A stretch of 64,000 nt of DNA from an uncultured Roseibium sp. GTDB lineage: Bacteria > Pseudomonadota > Alphaproteobacteria > Rhizobiales > Stappiaceae. This document shows positions 26,705-35,319 of the stretch, in pieces. Each line of letters starts with the position of its first letter. Position 1 is the stretch's first letter. The notes under the pieces are model-generated. The model was not told the DNA's origin and ran no database searches. It worked only from the letters and a program-made list of their open reading frames with translations. The stretch lies in assembly GCF_963669205.1 (NCBI RefSeq), contig NZ_OY769915.1, positions 1,896,001 through 1,960,000 on the forward strand, read 5' to 3'. A program made the position numbers and the translations under genes.

Positions 26705-26719
26705 TTAAAGGGAATCGCG

Positions 26720-27277
26720 ATGACCAATTCGGAACCTGACATCGGCGGACGGATAGCGGACTTGCGCAAGGCGCGGGACTGGCGATTGGAGAAGCTTGCG
26801 GAACGGTCCGGTGTGAGCCGGGCGACGCTTTCGCGGATCGAGCGCGGCGACACCAGCCCGACGGCCGTCGTGCTCGGGCAGCTCGCGCGTGCCTTCGGCA
26901 TCACGATGGCGGATCTGTTCGGATTTGGTGCACCCGTGGGAGACGCCAGAATTGCAAGGGCGGATCAGCCACTCTGGGAAGATCCGGAAACCGGCTTCCA
27001 CCGCCGCAGCGTGTCACCGGCCTCAAGCGGGTTCCGGGGCAGTGTGGTCGAGGGCAGACTGCCGCCGGGCGCAACGATCTCCTATTCCGTCCCGCCCCTG
27101 CCGGACCTTGAGCATCACCTGGTGCTGCTGGAGGGCGCACTCGTGATGACCATCGGTGCCGCGCGCCATGATCTGTTGCCTGGAGACTGCCTGCGTTTCC
27201 GCCTGAATGCCCCCAATGCCTACCATGCCCCGGGTCCGAAGCCCGCGCGCTACCTCCTGACGGTGATCACGCCATGA
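26720..27277 (+). CDS. XRE-family regulator with C-terminal cupin
   Basis: A 185-residue regulator. The N-terminal HTH_3 domain (residues 10-65) contains RLEKLAERSGVSRATLSRIERGDTSPTA. A small cupin sensor follows (about 100-180; LEHHLVLLEGALVMTIG and LLPGDCLRFRLNAPNAYHAPG). GGGA precedes the ATG. The following GNAT gene overlaps by four bases, so they form an operon, and the acetyltransferase may modify the molecule sensed by the cupin (inference). Confidence 0.9.
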   Translation: MTNSEPDIGGRIADLRKARDWRLEKLAERSGVSRATLSRIERGDTSPTAVVLGQLARAFGITMADLFGFGAPVGDARIARADQPLWEDPETGFHRRSVSPASSGFRGSVVEGRLPPGATISYSVPPLPDLEHHLVLLEGALVMTIGAARHDLLPGDCLRFRLNAPNAYHAPGPKPARYLLTVITP

Positions 27278-27810
27278 CCGGATTTCGACCCGGCCCGCCC
27301 GTATTTCTTCTGAGCCCTGCCGAGGCGCGGTCGTCCATAGACGCTCTTGGGGCGCTGCTCAAGGCCTGCGTCGAAGACGGGGCGGGGATCGGTTTCATCC
27401 TGCCGCTTGGCCAGGAAAAGGCCGAGGTCTTCTGGCGGAAACAGGTGGCCGCCCTGGAAGACGGCAGCGCCTTCCTGATGGTCACCCGGGACAATGGCGC
27501 GATTGCCGGCGTCGTCATGCTGGCGCTGGCCCCGCAGGACAATGGCGGCCACCGGGCCGAGGTCGCCAAGCTGATGGTCCACCCGGACTACCGGCGCAAG
27601 GGCCTGGCGCGCCGGCTGTTGGCCGCGATCGACGATCTTGCCCTCTCGCTGGACCGCTGGCTGCTGGTCCTTGACACCGTCACCGGCGACCGCGCGGAAA
27701 CGCTCTACCCGACATGCGGTTACCGGAAGGTCGGCATCATCCCCGACTACGCCTATGGCAGCCACGGAAATCTCGATGCGACCACCATGTTTTACAAGGA
27801 TTTGCGGTGA
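27274..27810 (+). CDS. GNAT-family N-acetyltransferase
   Basis: A 178-residue acetyltransferase. The acetyl-CoA pyrophosphate loop is HPDYRRKGLARRLLAAID, preceded by the strand KLMV and followed by LVLDTVTGDRAETLYPTCGYRKVG, all standard GNAT elements. Translationally coupled to the XRE-cupin regulator (ATGA overlap). The acceptor substrate is unknown. Confidence 0.88.
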   Translation: MTGFRPGPPVFLLSPAEARSSIDALGALLKACVEDGAGIGFILPLGQEKAEVFWRKQVAALEDGSAFLMVTRDNGAIAGVVMLALAPQDNGGHRAEVAKLMVHPDYRRKGLARRLLAAIDDLALSLDRWLLVLDTVTGDRAETLYPTCGYRKVGIIPDYAYGSHGNLDATTMFYKDLR

Positions 27811-27872
27811 GGGGGCGTTCTGGCTGCGCGCAATCGATGCCCGGCAACCTAGACACTGTCCAAGCCTCTCCC

Positions 27873-28190
27873 CCTCAAGGTCATGCCATGGCTCGACCCA
27901 CTGCTGTCGGGTTTAGAAAGTACTGCCGAACTTTTGTCGTTGAGAAAGCGGCATAGTTCCGTGCAGCGCCAATTCGGGATACGGAGTTGTTCCCCCGATT
28001 TGTCGCCCCGGTTTGCCGTGAATGCGGCAAGACCGGGACCCAGTACCCGTTGCGGCCGGAGACTGAAACAAGACGGAAAGTCCGGTGGTTACTGGGTTCC
28101 GGCCTTCCGCTGCGCTTCAGCCGGAATGACAAGTTCATAGACTGGAATCGCCTCGCTAGATCAAGTCCGAGTTAAACCGGGCAGCAGTGG
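27873..28190. repeat. dispersed repeat, family Q (copy 3, full length)
   Basis: A 318-bp unit, direct repeat of 26131-26449. The inverted termini are clear: CCACTGCTGTCGGGTTTAG on the left and GTTAAACCGGGCAGCAGTGG on the right. Two interior hairpins are conserved. Confidence 0.8.
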
Positions 28191-28254
28191 ATCCAGTCCC
28201 TCAATGACCAGGGGAGAAAGAAGCGACCTGAGTAAAACCGCTTCCGTTGGTCCT

Positions 28255-28362
28255 GCCATGGCTTGACCATGGCATCCATGCCGTTTCGTCTGCGATGGGT
28301 GAGGTCTTCGAGGTTGAGCCTGAACGGCATGGATTGCCGGATCAAGTCCGGCAATGACGACG
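28255..28362. repeat. dispersed palindromic repeat, family P (copy 3)
   Basis: Starts GCCATGGCTTGACCATGG and ends with the hairpin TTGCCGGATCAAGTCCGGC. Relative to copy 1 the stem has paired changes (CCGGA/TCCGG for CCAGA/TCTGG), suggesting selection on folding or spread of several subfamilies. Confidence 0.75.
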
Positions 28363-28505
28363 CTCGTGTTCGCGGTCCGGGTGCCGCCTTGCTTTCGCAG
28401 GATCCTGTGACTGAGAAAGTCCGATAGTCAGTCTCGGTGGTCCGCGCCGCGGCCGCTGCATTCACATCGTTCGTCCCGAGTGACGGCACCCGGACCCGGC
28501 GCCGC

Positions 28506-30311
28506 TCACTCGTTCAGCATCTCCAGTTCGAGCCACTGTTCTTCCGCGGCGTCTTTTTCAGTAGCAAGATCAGTGATCTGCTGCGAGAGCCTGGCAAACT
28601 TCTCCGGGTTCTTCGCGTAAAGCTGCGGGTCGTTCATTTCGCCCTGAAGCTGTTCGAGCTTCGCTTCAAGTTGCTCGATCGTGTCCGGCAGGCTTTTCAG
28701 AAGATGCTGTTGGGTGAAGGTGAGCTTCGACTTTGCTTTAGGTTTTTCCGCCGGAGCGTTTGATTGACTCTGCTTTTCCTTCTTTGCCGGCGCGGCTTTT
28801 TCGGCCTTTTGGGCCGTGACGCCTTCGCCGCGCTGGGCGAGCATGTCGGTGTAGCCGCCCGCATATTCACGCCAGACACCGTTTCCCTCCGATACGATCA
28901 CGGAGGTCGCGACCCGGTCGAGAAAATCGCGGTCGTGCGACACGATCAGGGCCGTGCCGCTGTAATCCGCCAGGAGTTCTTGCAGGAGATCGAGCGTTTC
29001 CAGGTCGAGATCGTTGGTCGGCTCGTCGAGCACCATCATGTTGGATTTGTTCGCCAGCGCACGCGCCAGCATCGCCCGCGCCCGCTCGCCGCCGGACAGG
29101 ACACCGACCGGTGTTCGTGCCTGTTCGGGCGAAAACAGGAAGTCCTTCATGTAGGACATCACGTGCTTGCTCTCGTCGCCGACGGACACCATGTCCCCCC
29201 GGCCGCCGGTCAGCACCGCGGAGAGCGTATCCGTCAGGTCGAGCTTTTCACGCTTCTGGTCGAGCGTGACCATTTCCAGGCTGGTGCCGAGCCGGTTGGT
29301 GCCGGCGTCCGGTTCAAGTTCGCCGGTCAGCATCTTCAGCAGCGTCGTCTTGCCGGCCCCGTTCGGGCCGACGAAACCGATCCGGTCGCCACGCTGGATG
29401 CGGGTGGAGAAATCCTTGACGATGCTGCGCCCGCCATAGGATTTGGCCAGGTGCTTCGCCTCGACAACCAATTTGCCCGAGACCTCCGCATCGCTGGCGT
29501 TGAGCTTGGCGGTGCCCTGCGGTCCGCGATGCTCGCGTTTCTGTTTCCTGAGGTCGGCAAGTTCACGCACGCGGCGCATGTTCCGCTTGCGCCGGGCGGT
29601 GACGCCGTAGGTCATCCAGTGCTCCTCGCGCTTGATCTTCTGCGCGAGCTTGTGCTGGTCGATCTCCTCCTGCTCGAAGACCTCGTCACGCCAGGACTCG
29701 AAATGGGCAAAGCCCTTGTCCATGCGGCGCGAGACACCCCGGTCGAGCCAGACCGTTGCGCGGGAGAGATTTTCCAGGAAACGGCGGTCGTGCGAGATCA
29801 GGACAAGCGCCGACTTGAGGCTCTTCAGCTCCGTCTCAAGCCACTCGATCGCCGGCAGGTCCAGGTGGTTGGTGGGTTCGTCCAGAAGCAGAATGTCGGG
29901 CTCCGGCGCAAGCGTACGTGCGAGTGCCGCGCGCCGTGCCTCACCGCCGGAAAGAGACTTCGGATCTTCCCGTCCGTTCAAACCGAGAACCTCGAGAAGA
30001 TAGGCACCGCGATAGGGATCGTCGCCCTCGGTCAGGCCTTCGTTGACATAGTCGAGTGTCGAGGCATAGGCGGAAAGATCCGGGTCCTGCGGCAGGTAAC
30101 GGACCGTGCGTCCCGGCTGGAAGAAGCGTTCCCCCTTGTCCATCTCGACCTGGCCAGCCGCGATCTTCAGCAGCGTTGATTTTCCCGACCCGTTCCGCCC
30201 GACCAGGCAGATACGGTCGCCTTCCGACACGGACAGGTCCGCGCCGGTCAGGAGCGGTGTGCCGCCGAAAGTCAGTTGAACGTCGCGCAGTATCAGAAGG
30301 GGCGGGGCCAT
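28506..30311 (-). CDS. uup: ABC-F ATPase, Uup type
   Basis: A 601-residue soluble protein with two ABC ATPase domains and no membrane segment. Domain 1 has Walker A GRNGSGKST, signature LSGGEARR and LLLDEPTNHLD. Domain 2 has GPNGAGKTT, LSGGERAR and MVLDEPTNDLD. An inter-domain linker (KREEHWMTYGVTARRKRNMRRV) and a C-terminal coiled coil (last 70 residues, after a Lys/Pro/Ala-rich stretch) are typical of Uup. ABC-F proteins act on ribosomes; Uup is also tied to DNA stability and excision of transposons. Start ATG at 30311 is chosen; the frame runs upstream into a MITE, but those residues are not conserved-looking. Confidence 0.9.
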   Translation of the reverse strand: MAPPLLILRDVQLTFGGTPLLTGADLSVSEGDRICLVGRNGSGKSTLLKIAAGQVEMDKGERFFQPGRTVRYLPQDPDLSAYASTLDYVNEGLTEGDDPYRGAYLLEVLGLNGREDPKSLSGGEARRAALARTLAPEPDILLLDEPTNHLDLPAIEWLETELKSLKSALVLISHDRRFLENLSRATVWLDRGVSRRMDKGFAHFESWRDEVFEQEEIDQHKLAQKIKREEHWMTYGVTARRKRNMRRVRELADLRKQKREHRGPQGTAKLNASDAEVSGKLVVEAKHLAKSYGGRSIVKDFSTRIQRGDRIGFVGPNGAGKTTLLKMLTGELEPDAGTNRLGTSLEMVTLDQKREKLDLTDTLSAVLTGGRGDMVSVGDESKHVMSYMKDFLFSPEQARTPVGVLSGGERARAMLARALANKSNMMVLDEPTNDLDLETLDLLQELLADYSGTALIVSHDRDFLDRVATSVIVSEGNGVWREYAGGYTDMLAQRGEGVTAQKAEKAAPAKKEKQSQSNAPAEKPKAKSKLTFTQQHLLKSLPDTIEQLEAKLEQLQGEMNDPQLYAKNPEKFARLSQQITDLATEKDAAEEQWLELEMLNE

Positions 30312-30807
30312 GGCTTCCCTTGGTCTTTGAAGATCGGCGCTTGGTTTACACCAACCGTCACAGATAGAAACCCATTTCACCGGGATTATTTTGCCACAAG
30401 ACAAGGCGCGGTTTGCGCGCTAGTGCCGGCACTTCAAGCAAATCGCAACGCGGCATTGGGGCAAAAGAACCCGGCCTCCGGTGGCATGAAACCGGCCATC
30501 GGCTGTGTTGCGGCGCTTGCCCGATGCGCCGGCATCGCGCTGCGCACCACGCCTGGCCGATTGGACCGGTTTGATGCCATGAAATGGGTTTCTATCTATG
30601 AAGGTTGGTATTACTGGTCCTGTCCCGGCCGCGCAAGCGCCATACCGGCCAAGTCTCATTTATGGGTCCATCACCTGGAGCCGGAAAAGGACTTCCGTGA
30701 TTTTTGGTGGCTTTCTGCCGGATTTTTGCCGGGAAATGGGTTAAGGTAACGCGTGGTCAGGGGCCTATCGTCCATTTGCCGGCTGAAATGCCGGAAGGAG
30801 ACTGAAG
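30312..30807. other. uup-BA14K divergent intergenic region
   Basis: About 500 bases. It contains MITE copy A (30350-30609), a 13-base remnant of another element's arm (CATTTATGGGTCC at 30657-30669, identical to 14930-14942), and then the likely promoter and leader of the BA14K-family gene. Confidence 0.6.
30350..30609. mobile_element. MITE, family M copy A (260 bp, with internal insertion)
   Basis: Terminal 30-bp arms (30350-30379 and 30580-30609) match in inverted orientation at 28 of 30 positions; they begin ACCAACC and contain GATAGAAACCCATTTCA. The body aligns with the reverse complement of copy B (44261-44427), except for an extra 93 bp bracketed by direct ATGAAA repeats (30486-30491, 30579-30584). 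It ends 38 bases upstream of the uup start codon. No coding potential. Confidence 0.85.
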
Positions 30808-31350
30808 ATGTTTTGTCTGATCAAGGGTCCCGTGAAGTCCGGGAATTTAGCACGCAAACTGAGGTCACTCGGTCTTGCGATTGCGCTGTCTTTTGCCGGA
30901 GCAGGGCTGACGGCCGCCGTCCATCCTGGCATCGCCAAGGCCGATTCCTTCTACGTCGGAACCGGCGGCGTTGGCTTTGCATTCGGAACACGCGGATATC
31001 GCGGCGGCGTTTTCTACGGCGGTTATCGCGGCGGATTCGCCGGACCGCCGTTCCGGCCCTATGGCCCGCCCTACTATTACCACCCCTACGACCGGCGCGC
31101 ATATCCGTACCGCTCCCGGCGCTATGTCGCACCACGCTACAGGCCGCCGCTTTATATTGCACCAAGAGGGGTCTATGTTGCCCCCCGCGGAGGCTATGTC
31201 GGTCAGCCGCAGCGCGTGCCCTACACCAAGACGGGTCTCGCTCCGTTCACGCCCCAATGGGTCGCTTACTGTTCGCGCAAGTTCAAGTCGTTCAATCCGA
31301 ATACGGGTACCTATCTGGCCTATAGCGGAAAATATCGTTTCTGCCGCTAG
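30808..31350 (+). CDS. BA14K-like secreted protein
   Basis: A 180-residue predicted secreted protein. An N-terminal hydrophobic segment (LRSLGLAIALSFAGAGLTAA) precedes a Tyr/Gly/Pro/Arg-rich low-complexity middle (GGVFYGGYRGGFAGPP, then PYYYHPYDRR). The C terminus PQWVAYCSRKFKSFNPNTG and TYLAYSGKYRFC matches the BA14K family, named for a Brucella immunoreactive protein with lectin-like activity. A pair of cysteines brackets the C-terminal motif. AAGGAGA precedes the ATG. The middle is compositionally odd but GC-matched to the chromosome. Confidence 0.8.
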   Translation: MFCLIKGPVKSGNLARKLRSLGLAIALSFAGAGLTAAVHPGIAKADSFYVGTGGVGFAFGTRGYRGGVFYGGYRGGFAGPPFRPYGPPYYYHPYDRRAYPYRSRRYVAPRYRPPLYIAPRGVYVAPRGGYVGQPQRVPYTKTGLAPFTPQWVAYCSRKFKSFNPNTGTYLAYSGKYRFCR

Positions 31351-31457
31351 AATTGTAATTTAATTTCGCACCCGTTTAGCGTTTGATATAACGATCCCGT
31401 GAAGGTGGAGAAAATTATTCCTGCATCTTCGCGAAAATTGCAAAAACATCGCCTTTC

Positions 31458-31489
31458 TTCCCCGGTAGTTGAAATATGCCGCCGGGGAA
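31458..31489 (+). promoter_or_regulatory. stem-loop in opp leader region
   Basis: TTCCCCGG (31458-31465) and CCGGGGAA (31482-31489) form an eight-bp stem with a 16-base loop, about 85 bases before the oppA-like start. No T-run follows. It may lie in the 5' untranslated leader; the function is unknown. Confidence 0.35.
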
Positions 31490-31571
31490 TGCTTGATTGC
31501 GCGTAGAGAGCGTGGAATCGTGTCGGCTATCGTTTCCAAGCTTCAACAAAAACCCAAGAGGGGAGAGCGAT

Positions 31572-33158
31572 ATGTTCAAGTCCATGCGTGTGACGGCGCT
31601 TGCGGCCGCACTGATGGCAGCCACGTCTCTGACCGCGTTTGCAGAGGTGGTCTATCATCGCGGCAACACGGCCGATCCGGAAACACTGGATCAGCACAAG
31701 ACGTCCACAACCTACGAAGCGCATATCCTGCGTGACCTCTATGAAGGCCTGGTGGCGTATGATGCCGCCGGCAAGGTCATCCCGGGCGTTGCGACCGACT
31801 GGACAATCTCCGACGACGGCACGGTCTACACTTTCACGCTGCGTGATGACGCCAAGTGGTCGAACGGCGACCCGGTCGTTGCCGGTGACTTCGTCTATTC
31901 CCTGCAGCGCATCATGACCCCGGAGACAGGTGCGAAATACGCCAATATCCTCTATCCGATCAAGAATGCCGAAAAGGTCAACAAGGGCGAACTCGCACCT
32001 GAAGAAATCGGCGTGAAGGCTCTGGACGACAAGACGCTCGAGATTTCGCTTGAAGCACCGACCCCCTACTTCATCGAGCAACTGACACACCAGACCGGGC
32101 TGCCCGTTCATCCGGCCACCGTTGAAGCGCACGGCACGGACTTCGTGAAGCCGGAGAATATTGTCACCAACGGTGCCTACGTTCTCGCGGAATTCATTCC
32201 CAACGCCCATGTGAAGGCGGTCAAGAACCCGAACTTCCACGATTCGGCAAACGTGCAGATCGACACGGTGTTCTTCTATCCGACCGAAGATCGCGGTGCG
32301 GCCCTGCGCCGGTTCCAGGCAGGTGAATTGCACACCAACAACGATGCGCCAACCGAGCAGGTTGCCTTCATGAAGGAGAACCTGGGCGATCAGTTCCGCG
32401 TTGCTCCCTATCTCGGCACCTATTATTACGCGCTCAACCACGAAGACGAGACGCTGAGCAGCCCTGAGGTTCGTCAAGCGCTGTCGATGGCTGTCGACCG
32501 CGAGTTCCTGGCGGATGAAATCTGGGGCTCCACCATGGTCGCCGGCTACTCGTTCGTGCCGCCGGGCATCGGCAACTACGGTGAACCCGCCTTTGCCGAC
32601 TACATGGACATGTCCCAGATCGATCGCGAGGAAAAGGCGATGGAGCTGCTGGAAAAAGCCGGTTTCGGACCGGATAATCCGGTGAAACTCACGATCAACT
32701 ACAACACGTCCGAAAACCACAAGAACACGGCCGTCGCAATTGCCGACATGTGGAAGCCGCTCGGCGTCGAAGTGTCGATGGTGAACACCGACACCAAGAC
32801 GCACTACGCCATGCTGCGTGACCGTCAGGACTTCGATATCGCCCGTGCCGGCTGGATCGGCGACTATTCCGACCCGCAGAACTTCCTGTTCATGGTCGAG
32901 AGCGACAACACCGGCTTCAACTATGCACGCTACGAAAATCCCGAATACGATGCGCTGATGGATGAGGCTGCGGCGACGATCGATCTGGAGAAGCGCGCGG
33001 AGATCCTCAAGCAGGCCGAAGAGATGTTCATGCGGGATCTGCCCTTCATTCCGCTGATGTACTACGGTTCCATGAACATGGTGTCCGACAAGGTGTCCGG
33101 GTTTGAGGACAATCTCCTCAACGTGCACCCGACACGCTTCATGAGCATTTCCGAGTAA
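31572..33158 (+). CDS. oppA: peptide ABC importer substrate-binding protein (OppA)
   Basis: A 528-residue periplasmic protein of the SBP family 5. The signal peptide is MRVTALAAALMAATSLTAFA. Family motifs include RGNTADPETLDQHKTSTTYEA, LRDLYEGLVAYD and PFIPLMYYGSMNMVS near the C terminus. GAGGGGAGAG precedes the ATG at 31572; the open frame extends upstream without a signal. It captures oligopeptides for the permeases that follow. A terminator-like hairpin directly after it probably sets a higher level for this gene than for the rest of the operon. Confidence 0.93.
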   Translation: MFKSMRVTALAAALMAATSLTAFAEVVYHRGNTADPETLDQHKTSTTYEAHILRDLYEGLVAYDAAGKVIPGVATDWTISDDGTVYTFTLRDDAKWSNGDPVVAGDFVYSLQRIMTPETGAKYANILYPIKNAEKVNKGELAPEEIGVKALDDKTLEISLEAPTPYFIEQLTHQTGLPVHPATVEAHGTDFVKPENIVTNGAYVLAEFIPNAHVKAVKNPNFHDSANVQIDTVFFYPTEDRGAALRRFQAGELHTNNDAPTEQVAFMKENLGDQFRVAPYLGTYYYALNHEDETLSSPEVRQALSMAVDREFLADEIWGSTMVAGYSFVPPGIGNYGEPAFADYMDMSQIDREEKAMELLEKAGFGPDNPVKLTINYNTSENHKNTAVAIADMWKPLGVEVSMVNTDTKTHYAMLRDRQDFDIARAGWIGDYSDPQNFLFMVESDNTGFNYARYENPEYDALMDEAAATIDLEKRAEILKQAEEMFMRDLPFIPLMYYGSMNMVSDKVSGFEDNLLNVHPTRFMSISE

Positions 33159-33171
33159 CCGCAACACCGGA

Positions 33172-33200
33172 ACCGGCAGGAGATTTCCTGCCGGTTTTTT
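33172..33200 (+). terminator. terminator-like hairpin between oppA and oppB
   Basis: A 10-bp perfect stem ACCGGCAGGA / TCCTGCCGGT with a GATT loop, followed by a further run of T residues. It lies 14 bases after the oppA stop and 50 before the oppB start, where partial termination would favour binding-protein synthesis over the membrane components. Confidence 0.85.
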
Positions 33201-33249
33201 GCAAAGGCGGCGCCCGAAGACCGCCGGCACACCAACAGGGGCAGAACCT

Positions 33250-34173
33250 ATGCACCGCTACGTGCTCGGTCGATTGCTCAGCGCAATCCCGACCCTCTTT
33301 CTGATCGTCACAATCTCCTTTTTCCTCATCCGGATCGCGCCGGGCGGACCTTTTGACCTCGAGCGTCCGCTCGAGGCCAAGGTGATGGAGAACCTGAACA
33401 AGATCTATCACCTCGACGAGCCGCTTTGGAACCAGTACCTGCTCTACCTCAAGAGCATCGCGCAGCTGGATTTCGGACCGAGTTTCTACTTCCGCGATTT
33501 TTCGATCAACGAACTCTTCGCCCAGAGCCTGCCGATCTCGATCCAGCTTGGTCTCTCGGCACTGTGCCTGGCGCTGGTCGTCGGTGGAACGCTTGGTGTC
33601 ATCGCGGCCCTGCGTCAGAACCAGGCGACCGACTACACGGTGATGGCCGCAGCGACCCTTGGCGTCACCATTCCGAATTTCGTCGTGGCGCCGATCCTGA
33701 CGCTGATTCTCGGCGTCTGGCTTGGCTGGTTGCCGGTGGGTGGATGGAACGGAGGCGCGTTCGTGAACGTTATCCTGCCGGTCGTTACGCTTGCCTTGCC
33801 ACAGGTGGCCGTGGTCGCGCGCCTGACCCGGGGATCGATGATCGAGGCGCTCCGGTCAAATCACGTCCGCACGGCACGGGCTTATGGCCTGACGGGATAC
33901 ATGGTGATCGTGGTTCACGCGCTGCGCGGGGCCATCCTCCCGGTCGTCTCCTATCTCGGACCGGCAGCCGCCGCGCTCCTGACCGGGTCCGTTGTCATCG
34001 AAACCATATTCGGAATTCCGGGTATCGGCCGGTATTTCGTCCAGGGCGCGCTCAACCGCGACTATACGCTCGTGATGGGAACGGTCGTCGTCGTTGCCTG
34101 CTTCGTCATTCTCTTCAACCTCATCGTGGATCTGCTTTACGCACTGCTTGATCCGCGTGTGCGCTACGACTGA
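33250..34173 (+). CDS. oppB: peptide ABC importer permease OppB
   Basis: A 307-residue inner-membrane permease with six predicted helices. The N terminus MHRYVLGRLLSAIPTLFLIVTISFFLIRIAPGGPF is typical of OppB/DppB. The EAA loop lies around MIEALRSNHVRTARAYGLTG, and the C terminus RDYTLVMGTVVVVACFVILFNL is diagnostic. Start at 33250 is chosen over 33199 to give the canonical N terminus. Confidence 0.93.
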   Translation: MHRYVLGRLLSAIPTLFLIVTISFFLIRIAPGGPFDLERPLEAKVMENLNKIYHLDEPLWNQYLLYLKSIAQLDFGPSFYFRDFSINELFAQSLPISIQLGLSALCLALVVGGTLGVIAALRQNQATDYTVMAAATLGVTIPNFVVAPILTLILGVWLGWLPVGGWNGGAFVNVILPVVTLALPQVAVVARLTRGSMIEALRSNHVRTARAYGLTGYMVIVVHALRGAILPVVSYLGPAAAALLTGSVVIETIFGIPGIGRYFVQGALNRDYTLVMGTVVVVACFVILFNLIVDLLYALLDPRVRYD

Positions 34174-34184
34174 GGGGGCTTGCA

Positions 34185-35309
34185 ATGACAATTACGGCAG
34201 ACAACAACACCGTCCCGGAAAAAGGCCGCTCCCTGTGGGACGACGCCCGTGACCGACTGTTGGCGAACCGGGCAGCGGTCGTGAGCATGGTCGTGCTTGC
34301 GGCGATTGCGCTGTTGTCGATCCTTGGTCCGGTCCTGTCGCCGCACCAGTTCGATACGGTCTATCGGGACTACGTCAAGGTTCCGGCGAGCCTTGAGGCC
34401 TATCCGCAGCCGGAACAGGTCGAGCCGGCTTTCATGTCGGTTGCCAAGCGCGCCCGCATGACGGTGGAAAGCTACGAGCGGGACGGGGACACGGTCATTG
34501 CAAGCGTGACCTCGAAGCGCGAGATCGACCCGCGCGCAACGCGTTACTTCGACCGGAGCAACCTGTTCAGGGACACGCAGCTTACCGATCTCGCCACTGA
34601 CGGACTGTCCGCGACGATCCGCGCCGACATCAACTACATGCACTTCTACTTCGGCACGGATGCGAACGGGCGCGACATGATGACGAGAACGTTCATCGCC
34701 GGCCGCGTGTCCCTGACGATCGGGTTGCTGGCCACCGTGGTCGCCATTTCGATCGGCGTCATCTACGGCGCCACATCGGGTTACATGGGCGGGCGTGTCG
34801 ACCAGATGATGATGCGCGTTGTCGACATCCTGTATTCGCTGCCCTTCATCTTCTTCGTCATCATGCTTGTGGTCTTTTTCGGCCGGAACTTCATCCTGAT
34901 GTTCATTGCCGTCGGTGCGGTCGAATGGCTTGACATGGCCCGCATCGTGCGCGGCCAGACGCTGACGATCAAACGCCAGGAATATGTTCAGGCTGCCGAA
35001 GCCATGGGTGTCGACGACGGCGGTATCCTGCGCCGGCATGTCATCCCGAACACCCTCGGGCCGGTGGTGGTCTACATGACGCTGCTCGTGCCGAAGGTCA
35101 TTCTTCTGGAGAGCTTCCTGTCGTTCCTGGGGCTCGGCATCCAGGAGCCGATGACGAGTTGGGGTGTCCTGATCTCCGAGGGCGCACGCAACCTTCAGGG
35201 CGCGGCCTGGATGCTCATCTTCCCGTCCATCTTCCTGACATCGACCTTGTTCGCGCTGAATTTCATCGGCGACGGCCTGCGCGATGCGCTGGATCCCAAA
35301 GACCGGTGA
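34185..35309 (+). CDS. oppC: peptide ABC importer permease OppC (with extended periplasmic loop)
   Basis: A 374-residue permease of the OppC/DppC group. The first helix (AAVVSMVVLAAIALLSILGPVL) is followed by about 120 residues of predicted periplasmic sequence (from HQFDTVYRDYVKV to IRADINYMHFYFG) before the conserved FGTDANGRDMMTR motif. Typical OppC proteins have only 40-60 residues here, and a total near 300. The EAA loop is YVQAAEAMGVDDGGILRRHVIPN. Eleven bases separate it from oppB. Confidence 0.92.
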   Translation: MTITADNNTVPEKGRSLWDDARDRLLANRAAVVSMVVLAAIALLSILGPVLSPHQFDTVYRDYVKVPASLEAYPQPEQVEPAFMSVAKRARMTVESYERDGDTVIASVTSKREIDPRATRYFDRSNLFRDTQLTDLATDGLSATIRADINYMHFYFGTDANGRDMMTRTFIAGRVSLTIGLLATVVAISIGVIYGATSGYMGGRVDQMMMRVVDILYSLPFIFFVIMLVVFFGRNFILMFIAVGAVEWLDMARIVRGQTLTIKRQEYVQAAEAMGVDDGGILRRHVIPNTLGPVVVYMTLLVPKVILLESFLSFLGLGIQEPMTSWGVLISEGARNLQGAAWMLIFPSIFLTSTLFALNFIGDGLRDALDPKDR

Positions 35310-35319
35310 GGAGAGCGGC

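Larger units (their letters stand above)
26030..26719. other. repeat-filled intergenic region
   Basis: Almost 700 bases without a gene between the KAS II gene and the XRE-cupin regulator. It holds a full copy of repeat family Q (26131-26449), a family P unit (26451-26552), a short family S palindrome (26598-26630), and the regulator's promoter region with a 14-bp palindrome (26691-26704). Confidence 0.8.
27811..28505. other. repeat-filled intergenic region
   Basis: Nearly 700 bases between the GNAT gene and the convergent uup gene, without coding signals. It holds a full family Q copy (27873-28190) and a family P copy (28255-28362), in the same order and orientation as at 26131-26552. Confidence 0.8.

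Noticed and set aside
28764..30179. Open frame of about 470 codons antisense to uup
   Set aside because: Fully covered by the certain Uup gene and without protein-like features.
28506..30404. Upstream start of uup at 30404
   Set aside because: The additional 31 residues are encoded within the MITE arm, are not protein-like, and ATG 30311 gives the standard N terminus.
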